Source: Candidatus Omnitrophota bacterium (GTDB lineage Bacteria > Omnitrophota > Gorgyraeia > Gygaellales > Profunditerraquicolaceae). From it: a DNA stretch of 5,895 bases. The stretch covers positions 1-5,895 of the forward strand of contig JAHIZC010000081.1 of NCBI GenBank assembly GCA_018814745.1, in the 5' to 3' direction. Position 1 is the stretch's first letter. Every line of letters begins with the position of its first letter. The notes under the pieces are model-generated. The model searched no databases and was not told where the DNA came from. It saw only the letters and a list, made by a program, of their open reading frames with translations. Shown here piece after piece: positions 1 to 5,895 of this stretch. The position numbers and the translations under genes are program-made.

Positions 1-1116
1 TCAGATATCGCAGTAATCAGCCTCCTGGGCTATGATGCGCATAAATATTATACCGGCAGAGGACCTTTGGAATCTTTTGCCGAAGGCATCAGCGTTAATG
101 ACGGGGATGTGGCTTTTCGGGTTAATTTTGCTACAGCCGAAGATGACGGAAAAACGATTAAAGACCGCAGAGTGGGAAGGAATCTTACTACGGAAGAAGC
201 AACATCTTTATCGAGTGAAATAAATTCTAAAGTCACGCTATCAAGTGGGACCTTTGAATTCAAAAATACCATCGGCCATCGGGGAATTTTGGTAATTAGA
301 GGGATGCGTTCTAAATTATCCGGATGGATAACTAACACTGACCCGGCTTACGGCAGGGAAGGCGTGTTCGGAGTAGCCAAAGAAAAGTTTGAGAATTTAG
401 TAATACAATCAGAGCCGATGCCTGCGCATAAGAGTTCAGCGGAAGCAAAAGAAGCAGCATTGCTTTTAAACGAATTTACCGAGAAGTCAAATAAGATATT
501 GAACGAATCAGCAATCAACAAAAAGAGGGTTCAGGATGGAAAGTTTGCAGCAAACCTAATACTCTCCCGGGATGCCGGAGACCACCTACCGAATTTTCCC
601 AAGATGGATAGTTTGTATAAGATAAAATTCGGTTCATTCGTACAGATGCCGGTTGAGAAAGGGATCGCACTTTTAACCGGTATAGATATCATTGATCTTC
701 CGGAATCAAGCGGCCATCTGGATGTAGATTATCCGATCTGGGCTAAGGTAGCGTTGGAGTCGATCAAGAAATACGGCGGTATTTACGTGCATATCAAAGG
801 CCCGGATGAGCCGGCGCATGACGGAGATTTTAAACTTAAAAAAGAGATAATCGAAGCGATAGATAAATTCTTCTTTACAAATCTTCTGCCTAATCTGGAT
901 ATCGAAAATACAATTGTGGCAGTGACTGCTGATCATTCTACTGTCTGTGCGATCAAAGCACATTCAGCTGATCCTGTACCTTTACTCATTAGCGGCGGTA
1001 ATATAAAATCTGACGGCTCGATGAGTTTTTCAGAGAAAACCGCTAAGCTCGGTTCAATCGGTGAGATTAAAGGTCAGGATATTATGCCCCTCCTAATTAA
1101 GCTTGCAAAAGAATAA
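1..1116 (+). CDS. apgM: 2,3-bisphosphoglycerate-independent phosphoglycerate mutase, archaeal type (5'-truncated)
   Basis: This enzyme interconverts 3-phosphoglycerate and 2-phosphoglycerate in the cytoplasm (glycolysis/gluconeogenesis) and belongs to the alkaline phosphatase superfamily. The frame is open from base 1, so the gene starts upstream. 371 residues are visible; the family is about 400 residues, so roughly 30-45 N-terminal residues (including the first metal-binding Asp) are missing. The visible part opens with SDIAVISLLGYD, then YYTGRGPLE and GDVAFRVNFAT, which are hallmarks of the archaeal-type family. The very first codon (Ser of the GSD-like motif) is probably the phosphorylated nucleophile. 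Further metal and active-site motifs are GPDEPAHDGD (visible residues 267-276, nt 799-828), ADHST (310-314, nt 928-942) and HSADPVPLLI (from 321, nt 961). An internal TTG at 67 is a leucine inside a conserved motif, not the start. The stop is TAA at 1114-1116. It is unrelated in sequence to dPGM; the identification is firm. Confidence 0.95.
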   Translation, partial: SDIAVISLLGYDAHKYYTGRGPLESFAEGISVNDGDVAFRVNFATAEDDGKTIKDRRVGRNLTTEEATSLSSEINSKVTLSSGTFEFKNTIGHRGILVIRGMRSKLSGWITNTDPAYGREGVFGVAKEKFENLVIQSEPMPAHKSSAEAKEAALLLNEFTEKSNKILNESAINKKRVQDGKFAANLILSRDAGDHLPNFPKMDSLYKIKFGSFVQMPVEKGIALLTGIDIIDLPESSGHLDVDYPIWAKVALESIKKYGGIYVHIKGPDEPAHDGDFKLKKEIIEAIDKFFFTNLLPNLDIENTIVAVTADHSTVCAIKAHSADPVPLLISGGNIKSDGSMSFSEKTAKLGSIGEIKGQDIMPLLIKLAKE

Positions 1117-1157
1117 TTTACGGCCCCGAAGTAAAAAATCAAAACAAAATTAAGTTT
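1117..1157 (+). other. Short intergenic spacer before mnmG
   Basis: This is a 41-nt AT-rich gap. It holds no stable hairpin with a T-run, so there is no intrinsic terminator, and no well-spaced -35/-10 pair. There is also no good Shine-Dalgarno sequence in the 15 nt before the mnmG ATG (the bases there read aaaattaagttt). Read-through from the upstream gene is the simplest interpretation. Confidence 0.5.
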
Positions 1158-3041
1158 ATGAAAAGGTTTGATTTAATAGTTGTCGGTGCAGGGCATGCGG
1201 GGATTGAGGCTGCGTTAGCTGCGGGGCGGATGGGTGCGAGGACATTGCTCGTTACCCTCAAAGCCAATACTATCGGAGCGATGAGTTGCAACCCGGCGAT
1301 CGGTGGCGTAGGCAAGGGGCAGTTGGTAAAAGAGATCGATGCCTTAGGCGGCCAGATGGGGCTTGCCGCTGATGCCTGCGGAATCCAATTCAGGATGCTC
1401 AATGCTTCCAAGGGCCCGGCAGTGCAGTCTTCCCGCGCCCAGATAGATATGGGGACCTATTCAAAGTACATGCAAAGGAGCATTAAAAAACAGAAGAACC
1501 TTTCCTTTTGTGAGGCGGAAGTAAAGAAGTTGACAGTAATTAATAATCTTGTCAGGGGAGTGATTACTGATAAGCAAGGGGAAATGAGAGCAGAAACGGT
1601 AATTATCTCGCCAGGAACCTTTTTGGACGGGACTATACATATGGGCTTAAAACATTTTAGCGGGGGGCGCATAGAAGAACCGGCTAGCATAGGGCTATCA
1701 GCTGATTTAAAAGCTTTGGGTTTTAGGCTGCTTAGATTTAAGACCGGGACCTGTCCGCGCCTTGATAAAAGCAGCATTGATTTTTCAAAGCTTAGAATTC
1801 AGGAGGGTGACCAGCCGGCAAAGCCCTTTTCTTTCTCTACGAAGAAAATTACTCAAAGACAGGCCCCCTGCTATATTACCTATACTAACAAGAAGACCCA
1901 TGAGATCATTCTCGGTAATCTGGATCGTTCACCTCTATACACCGGAGTAATTAAGGCAACCGGGGTGAGGTATTGTCCTTCGATAGAGGATAAAATTGTA
2001 AAATTCGCTGATAAAGAGAGGCATCAGGTTTTCCTGGAGCCGCAGGGATACCGGACTAATAAGATCTATCCTAATGGTCTTGCCACGAGCCTGCCTGAGG
2101 ATGTGCAGCTTGATTTTCTGCATTCCATTGCGGGTTTGGAAAAGGTGAAGGTTGTTCGTTTTGGCTACGGGATAGAACATACAGTAGTTGAGCCGACGCA
2201 GCTCTACCCGACGATGGAGACAAAGCCGATCAAAAACTTATACCTTGCCGGCCAGATCAACGGCACAACCGGCTATGAAGAAGCGGCAGCTCAAGGGTTG
2301 ATTGCCGGAATTAATGCGGTTCTGCGCATACAAAATAGAGAACCGCTGGTTTTAGACCGTGCAAGCAGTTATATCGGTGTTTTGCTTGATGATTTAACCA
2401 CTAAAGGTACTAACGAACCTTACCGGATGTTTACTTCCCGGGTGGAGTACCGCCTGATCATCCGCGAGGATAACGCAGATCTCAGGTTGAATAAGATAGG
2501 GTATGAGATGGGCTTGGTGAGTAAAAAAAATCATCAGAGAACGCAGGCAAAATCAGAGGCCATAAGGAGAGGGATTGAATTCTTAAAGTCTTGCCGTTTG
2601 AAGCCTGACAAAAAAATAAACGCAAGACTAATCAACCTTGGAACGTCTGCGATAAAAAAAGTCACCACGATGGAGGAGATATTAAAGAGGCCGCGGATTT
2701 ATTTAGGGGATATCAGGCGCCTTGATCATTCCAGGTTAAAGATTCCTGAATTTGCCTTGCGTCAGGTGGAAATTGAGGTAAAATACTCTGGGTTTATACA
2801 GAGGCAGCTAAAAGAGGTCGAAAGATTTAAGAACTTAGAGAAGATAAGACTGCCGCAAGGTTTGGATTATTCCCGGATCGCCAGCCTCTCCCGCGAGATC
2901 AGAGAAAAATTAGATAGATTTAAGCCGCTTAATCTAGGGCAGGCTTCGCGTATATCCGGAGTCACTCCGGTGGCAATCTCTCTTTTGATGGTTTACCTGA
3001 AGAAATTCAATGGAGAAAAAGAAAAACTACACAAGCCTTAA
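1158..3041 (+). CDS. mnmG: tRNA uridine-5-carboxymethylaminomethyl(34) synthesis enzyme MnmG (GidA)
   Basis: MnmG works with the GTPase MnmE to install (carboxymethyl)aminomethyl groups on C5 of the wobble uridine U34 of certain tRNAs, using FAD, NADH and methylene-tetrahydrofolate. At 627 residues it has the usual family length. The N-terminal Rossmann motif GAGHAG (residues 10-15) binds FAD. SCNPAIGG (43-50) carries Cys44 and RYCPSIEDK (271-279) carries Cys273, matching the two functional cysteines known in E. coli (Cys47 and Cys277). Other family signatures are KTGTCPRLD (195-203), NLDRSPLYTGVI (254-265), AGQINGTTGYEEAAAQG (364-380), EPYRMFTSRVEYRL (420-433) and the C-terminal GQASRISGVTPVAIS (594-608). 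The ATG at 1158 fits the family N-terminus although its Shine-Dalgarno is poor. Some motif residues are unusual: FLEPQG where EPEG is usual, and GIEHT where AIEYD is usual. Its 3' end overlaps the next gene by 32 nt. No rsmG neighbour is visible. Confidence 0.97.
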   Translation: MKRFDLIVVGAGHAGIEAALAAGRMGARTLLVTLKANTIGAMSCNPAIGGVGKGQLVKEIDALGGQMGLAADACGIQFRMLNASKGPAVQSSRAQIDMGTYSKYMQRSIKKQKNLSFCEAEVKKLTVINNLVRGVITDKQGEMRAETVIISPGTFLDGTIHMGLKHFSGGRIEEPASIGLSADLKALGFRLLRFKTGTCPRLDKSSIDFSKLRIQEGDQPAKPFSFSTKKITQRQAPCYITYTNKKTHEIILGNLDRSPLYTGVIKATGVRYCPSIEDKIVKFADKERHQVFLEPQGYRTNKIYPNGLATSLPEDVQLDFLHSIAGLEKVKVVRFGYGIEHTVVEPTQLYPTMETKPIKNLYLAGQINGTTGYEEAAAQGLIAGINAVLRIQNREPLVLDRASSYIGVLLDDLTTKGTNEPYRMFTSRVEYRLIIREDNADLRLNKIGYEMGLVSKKNHQRTQAKSEAIRRGIEFLKSCRLKPDKKINARLINLGTSAIKKVTTMEEILKRPRIYLGDIRRLDHSRLKIPEFALRQVEIEVKYSGFIQRQLKEVERFKNLEKIRLPQGLDYSRIASLSREIREKLDRFKPLNLGQASRISGVTPVAISLLMVYLKKFNGEKEKLHKP

Positions 3042-3684
3042 GAAATTATCCGAGGCGCAAGGTTTAGATCTATTCGGCGTAGCCGATATAAACGGAATCA
3101 AAGAAGACTTTTTGATAAATCAGGATATTATCGATAGATTCGATAAAGCAATCTGCCTGGGGATGAGATTATCCAGGAATGTCTTAGAGGAGATTAAAGA
3201 CAAGCCCACGAGCCTGTATTTCCATCATTACCGTACGGTTAACATGCTCTTGGATCAGGCAGCACTTAGATTGTGTAATTATATCCAGAAGAAGGGCTAT
3301 TTTGCTCTGGCCATCCCTGCCTCACAGTTGGTTGATTGGAAGAACCGCCGGGCCCACCTTTCGCATAGGCAAATAGGTTTTTTATCCGGGCTTGGCTGGA
3401 TAGGCAGAAATAATCTCTTAGTGAATAAAGATTTAGGCAGTCAATTCCGCATGGTCAGTATTCTTACGGATATGCCGCTTGAATGCGATAAACCGAACGT
3501 AGAAGAATGTGCGAATTGCCGTCTTTGTCTTTCAGTCTGTCCGGCGGGTGCAATAAAAGAAGAGCCGCACAGCTTTGATTATTCAAAATGTTTTGAGCAA
3601 TTAAGGGAGTTTCAGAAGAAAAGGTCAGTTGACCACTATGTCTGCGGAATATGTGTAAACATTTGTAAAGGAGAAAGTAAATGA
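3010..3684 (+). CDS. Short QueG-like double [4Fe-4S] cluster protein (COG1600-type), function uncertain
   Basis: The 224-residue protein resembles the N-terminal and iron-sulfur parts of epoxyqueuosine reductase QueG, the cobalamin-dependent enzyme for the last step of queuosine synthesis. Recognisable segments are GLDLFGVADI (18-27), HHYRTVNMLLDQAA (72-85), FLSGLGWIGRNNLL (124-137), the GSQFRMVSILTDMPL stretch (143-157), and CANCRLCLSVCP (167-178), with cysteines 167, 170, 173 and 177. A second set follows: Cys194, then CGICVNIC (212-219). Eight cysteines fit two [4Fe-4S] clusters. QueG is normally over 300 residues with a C-terminal HEAT-like tRNA-binding region, which is absent here. The last cysteine is followed by Lys rather than the usual CPWN-like sequence, and the usual Glu-Arg before the GLGWIG motif reads SHR. 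It may therefore be a paralogous reductase rather than a tRNA enzyme. The start lies inside mnmG (32-nt overlap) after a weak GAAG; the end overlaps the transporter gene (ATGA). No signal peptide or membrane segment is seen, so it is probably cytoplasmic. Confidence 0.85.
   Translation: MEKKKNYTSLKKLSEAQGLDLFGVADINGIKEDFLINQDIIDRFDKAICLGMRLSRNVLEEIKDKPTSLYFHHYRTVNMLLDQAALRLCNYIQKKGYFALAIPASQLVDWKNRRAHLSHRQIGFLSGLGWIGRNNLLVNKDLGSQFRMVSILTDMPLECDKPNVEECANCRLCLSVCPAGAIKEEPHSFDYSKCFEQLREFQKKRSVDHYVCGICVNICKGESK
3667..3673 (+). promoter_or_regulatory. Strong Shine-Dalgarno for the Na/Pi cotransporter gene
   Basis: AAAGGAG lies 7 nt upstream of the ATG at 3681, inside the last codons of the QueG-like gene. 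It is the best ribosome-binding site in the window. Together with the ATGA stop/start overlap at 3681-3684 it fixes this start and suggests translational coupling. Confidence 0.85.
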
Positions 3685-5291
3685 CCAAAGAGATTATATT
3701 CGGTATTGTCGGAGGCTTAGGCTTATTTATCTATGGCATATGGCAGATGAGTGAAGGGTTGCATAAGGCAAGCGGGCAGAAGATGAGGAATTTTCTGCAT
3801 AATCTTACCGGAGGGCCGAAGAGGGGGGTTATAGTAGGGGCAGTGGTAACCAGTTTGGTCCAGTCATCATCAGCTACTACGGTTATGGTGGTGGGATTCG
3901 TCAACGCCGGATTAATGACGCTGGTACAGGCTTTAGGAGTGATATTCGGTGCTAATATCGGTACCACAGTCACTGCACAGTTGATTGCTTTTAAGCTTAC
4001 GGATTATGCTCTTCCGGTTATTGGTTTAGGTATGCTCACTATGTTTCTTGCCAAAAAGAAATCTCATAAATACATCGGGGAATTTCTTATGGGGTTCGGC
4101 ATACTCTTTTTAGGTTTGAGTATATTAACCAGCGTAGTTAAGCCCTTGGGCCAAATCCCGGCATTCAGCAATCTATTTGTCACTTTCAGTACAAACCCTC
4201 TTTTAGCAATATTGGCTGCTGCTGTAGTGACTGCGATAGTACAAAGTAGTTCAGTTACAACCGGTATGGTCCTAAGTTTATCTATGGCTAATCTTATCGA
4301 TTTAAGGGCTGCTCTTCCTTTGATCTTAGGGTGTAATATCGGTACTTGTGCTACAGCATTGATCGCTTCTATAGGCACAAACATTACAGCAAAACGGGCA
4401 TCAGCAGCTCATATTTTGTTTAATCTAGCCGGCGTACTTATTTTTCTGCCGTTTTTAAACTTATTCCACAGTTTGATTATTCGTACTTCTGCGAGCCTTC
4501 CTCGGCAAATAGCTAATGCGCACACTTTTTTTAATGTAATAAATACGGTTATCTTTATACCTTTTATCCCTTTATTTGCTAAGCTTCTGAATAAGTTGAT
4601 AAAAGGGGAAGAAGAAGAGGAGATGGAGTATCTACCGAAATATCTGGAGCGCCATCTGCTGAATACTCCTGCGATTGCTATTGAAGCTGCGATCAAAGAG
4701 ATCATCCGGACTTTATCATTGACACAGAAGATGGTGGGGATTGCAATAAAAAGTTTTCTTACCGATGACAAAAGGTCTTTGGATCAAATCGGCAGACGGG
4801 AAGAGGCGGTGGATTCTCTGCGAGAGGCGATCACTAATTATCTAGTTGAGTTAATGCAGCGCGAACTAAGTGCTGCGGATTCGAAGAAGATCCCTTCTTT
4901 GCTCCATGCGATTAATGATGTAGAGAGGATCGGAGATCATGCCGAGAATTTAAGGGATCTTGCGGAGCAGAAGATAGATAATCAGATGCCATTTTCTAAT
5001 ATAGCTATCGAAGAACTAAACAAAATGTATCAGGATATAGATAGTATGATTGAATGTTCAGTTAAGGCTTTAAGCAAAACTGATATAGACGATGCTAAGA
5101 TGGTTTTTGAGCAGGAGTGCCGGATCAATAATATGAGAAATGAATTGAAGGCGAATCATACCCGCCGCCTGGAACAGGGTAAATGTAAGGTTCTTTCAGG
5201 AATAATCTTTTTGGATTTAATCAGTAATCTGGAAAAAATAGGGGATCATCTTAATAACGTCGCCCAAGCAGTTATCGAAGGCCTGCAATAA
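3681..5291 (+). CDS. Na+/phosphate cotransporter family protein with C-terminal PhoU-like domain
   Basis: This inner-membrane protein of the NptA/PNaS (SLC34-like) family is predicted to move inorganic phosphate coupled to Na+; the direction and exact substrate cannot be read from the sequence. Of its 536 residues, about 1-305 are hydrophobic, with roughly eight or nine membrane segments. They carry the family's inverted-repeat signature twice: QSSSATT (61-67, nt 3861-3881) with GANIGTT (90-96), and QSSSVTT (188-194, nt 4242-4262) with GCNIGTC (217-223). A charged linker with five consecutive glutamates (310-314) leads into a helical PhoU-like domain (about 315-536). This domain has two copies of the PhoU metal-site pattern: ERIGDHAENL (415-424) and EKIGDHLNNV (518-527). 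This two-domain layout is a known family architecture, in which PhoU probably regulates transport. No pstSCAB, phoR or phoB is in view. The start is set by a strong Shine-Dalgarno. Nothing is truncated. Confidence 0.93.
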   Translation: MTKEIIFGIVGGLGLFIYGIWQMSEGLHKASGQKMRNFLHNLTGGPKRGVIVGAVVTSLVQSSSATTVMVVGFVNAGLMTLVQALGVIFGANIGTTVTAQLIAFKLTDYALPVIGLGMLTMFLAKKKSHKYIGEFLMGFGILFLGLSILTSVVKPLGQIPAFSNLFVTFSTNPLLAILAAAVVTAIVQSSSVTTGMVLSLSMANLIDLRAALPLILGCNIGTCATALIASIGTNITAKRASAAHILFNLAGVLIFLPFLNLFHSLIIRTSASLPRQIANAHTFFNVINTVIFIPFIPLFAKLLNKLIKGEEEEEMEYLPKYLERHLLNTPAIAIEAAIKEIIRTLSLTQKMVGIAIKSFLTDDKRSLDQIGRREEAVDSLREAITNYLVELMQRELSAADSKKIPSLLHAINDVERIGDHAENLRDLAEQKIDNQMPFSNIAIEELNKMYQDIDSMIECSVKALSKTDIDDAKMVFEQECRINNMRNELKANHTRRLEQGKCKVLSGIIFLDLISNLEKIGDHLNNVAQAVIEGLQ

Positions 5292-5296
5292 GGATG
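5276..5296 (+). promoter_or_regulatory. Coupled translation start of the exported TPR gene (ambiguous)
   Basis: The transporter stop TAA (5289-5291) is 2 nt from ATG 5294. CGAAGG at 5276-5281 lies 12 nt upstream of this ATG, a long spacing. AAGGA at 5290-5294 runs into the ATG itself but sits 8 nt before an in-frame TTG at 5303. Initiation at the ATG by stop-start coupling, or at the TTG by standard Shine-Dalgarno spacing, are both possible. Both leave a lysine and a hydrophobic signal peptide core. Confidence 0.4.
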
Positions 5297-5895
5297 GGGA
5301 AATTGATTAAATTAATAGTTACTTTAATTTTCTGTTTTCCGGTTTTACTCTTTGCCGATACAATTACCCTGAAATCGGGAAAAGTAATAGAGGGAAAAGT
5401 TCTCGAGAATACTGATCAGTACATAAAAGTAGATTACAAAGGCAAAGAGGTTTATTATAAGCATAAGTATATTGAGAGCATAGAAGAAACCGGGCCTGAA
5501 ATTAAGTTATCCGAAGACGAAGCTTTGTTAAAGGACCCCAATTACTACTTAAAACAAGGGTTAAAACATGGAGCTAATGCAGAATTTGATCAGGCAGAAG
5601 CGTTTTTCAATAGAGGGATGGAAGAGTTTTCCTCTGATCATAATCTAAAGGAAGCTTTAAAGGTAATAGAGCATTTAAAGGCAGGGAAAGTAGAAGAGGG
5701 GTATGTGCTTAGTCTATTCAAAGGCTCAGACTATATAATTAATCAGCGCTACGAAGATTCGATCAAGGAGTTTAAAAAAGCTTTAAAGATTAAACCGGAT
5801 GACCCGGATGTTAATTATTACCTGGGAGTTTCGCACTCTTCTTTAGAGCAATTTCCCGAAGCTATAGGTTATTTAAAGAAGGCTTTGGGGAGTCA
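5294..5895 (+). CDS. Exported TPR-repeat protein with N-terminal small beta-rich domain (3'-truncated)
   Basis: An open frame runs from ATG 5294 to the window edge with no stop (200 complete codons), so the C-terminus is missing. Residues 1-21 form a classical Sec signal peptide (two lysines, a hydrophobic core, cleavage likely after LLFA, before DTITL). Cys14 is preceded by IF, so it is not a convincing lipobox. Residues 22-65 read DTITLKSGKVIEGKVLEN and onward, with alternating hydrophobic residues. This small 'DxIxLKxGxxxxGxV' beta-rich domain is often seen at the N-terminus of envelope proteins in PVC-type and candidate-phylum bacteria. TPR-like helices follow: a degenerate repeat at about 82-115, a clear one at about 137-170 (YEDSIKEFKKALKIKPDDPD) and another from 173 to the edge (VNYYLGVSHSSLEQFPEAI). 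It probably acts as an exported scaffold; no enzymatic motif is seen. It starts 2 nt after the transporter stop. The function is not known. Confidence 0.85.
   Translation, partial: MGKLIKLIVTLIFCFPVLLFADTITLKSGKVIEGKVLENTDQYIKVDYKGKEVYYKHKYIESIEETGPEIKLSEDEALLKDPNYYLKQGLKHGANAEFDQAEAFFNRGMEEFSSDHNLKEALKVIEHLKAGKVEEGYVLSLFKGSDYIINQRYEDSIKEFKKALKIKPDDPDVNYYLGVSHSSLEQFPEAIGYLKKALGS

Noticed and set aside
32..223. Short + strand open frame inside the phosphoglycerate mutase gene
   Set aside because: It lies in another frame of a clearly conserved gene, has no homology-like motif, and ends within it.
1120..1129. Small CGG/CCG palindrome after the phosphoglycerate mutase stop as a terminator
   Set aside because: The stem would be only about three base pairs with almost no loop, and no T-run follows.
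995..1157. Possible promoter for mnmG (TATAAA-like bases near 1003, TTGCAA at 1103-1108)
   Set aside because: No matching partner element at 16-18 nt spacing was found, and the AT-rich composition makes such hits common.
1139..1411. Minus-strand open frame across the start of mnmG
   Set aside because: It is antisense to the FAD-binding region; its Pro/Ala-rich translation is typical of the complement of Gly/Ala-rich coding sequence.
3464..3688. Minus-strand open frame over the iron-sulfur part of the QueG-like gene
   Set aside because: It is the shadow of a conserved gene, with no ribosome-binding site and no recognisable protein features.
3861..4262. The two similar QSSS-coding stretches as a DNA repeat
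   Set aside because: They are the known internal duplication of the Na/Pi cotransporter fold; similarity is at protein level, not a DNA repeat.
4409..4771. Minus-strand 120-codon open frame with a serine run
   Set aside because: The serine run is the reverse complement of the Glu-rich linker codons of the transporter; there is no independent coding evidence.
5333..5338. Lipobox reading of Cys14 in the exported TPR protein
   Set aside because: The residue before the cysteine is Phe, not Gly/Ala/Ser, while a good type I cleavage site (LLFA/DT) follows.

Overview
The window is a gene-dense bacterial segment in which five genes read left to right on the + strand, with almost no space between them. 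The first and last genes are cut by the window edges. In order they are: the 3' part of an archaeal-type, cofactor-independent phosphoglycerate mutase (1-1116); mnmG/gidA, the FAD-dependent tRNA wobble-uridine modification enzyme (1158-3041); a short QueG-like protein with eight cysteines in two iron-sulfur motifs (3010-3684); a Na+/phosphate cotransporter fused to a C-terminal PhoU-like domain (3681-5291); and the 5' part of an exported protein with a small beta-rich N-terminal domain followed by TPR repeats (5294 to the window end).

The genes are packed like an operon. The gaps are 41 nt, a 32-nt overlap, a 4-nt ATGA overlap, and 2 nt. I see no rho-independent terminator and no convincing promoter between them, so translational coupling is likely from mnmG onward. 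Only the transporter gene has a textbook Shine-Dalgarno sequence.

The organism is a bacterium, shown by MnmG, Shine-Dalgarno use and an ordinary signal peptide. Base composition looks moderately AT-rich by eye. An archaeal-type phosphoglycerate mutase, a short double-cluster QueG relative and an exported 'DxIxLKxGxxxxG' plus TPR protein together suggest an anaerobic, uncultured-type lineage such as Omnitrophota or a related PVC/Elusimicrobia-like group. That placement is inference from protein style, not from a marker gene.

Functionally this is mostly housekeeping: glycolysis/gluconeogenesis, tRNA modification, phosphate handling and a cell-envelope protein. I see no mobile element, CRISPR array, RNA gene, toxin-antitoxin pair or defence module, and no clear evidence of a new multi-gene system. 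The items most worth a second look are the short QueG-like protein (not a normal QueG), a possible internal start that would release the PhoU domain alone, unusual residues in conserved MnmG motifs, and the truncated exported TPR protein at the right edge.
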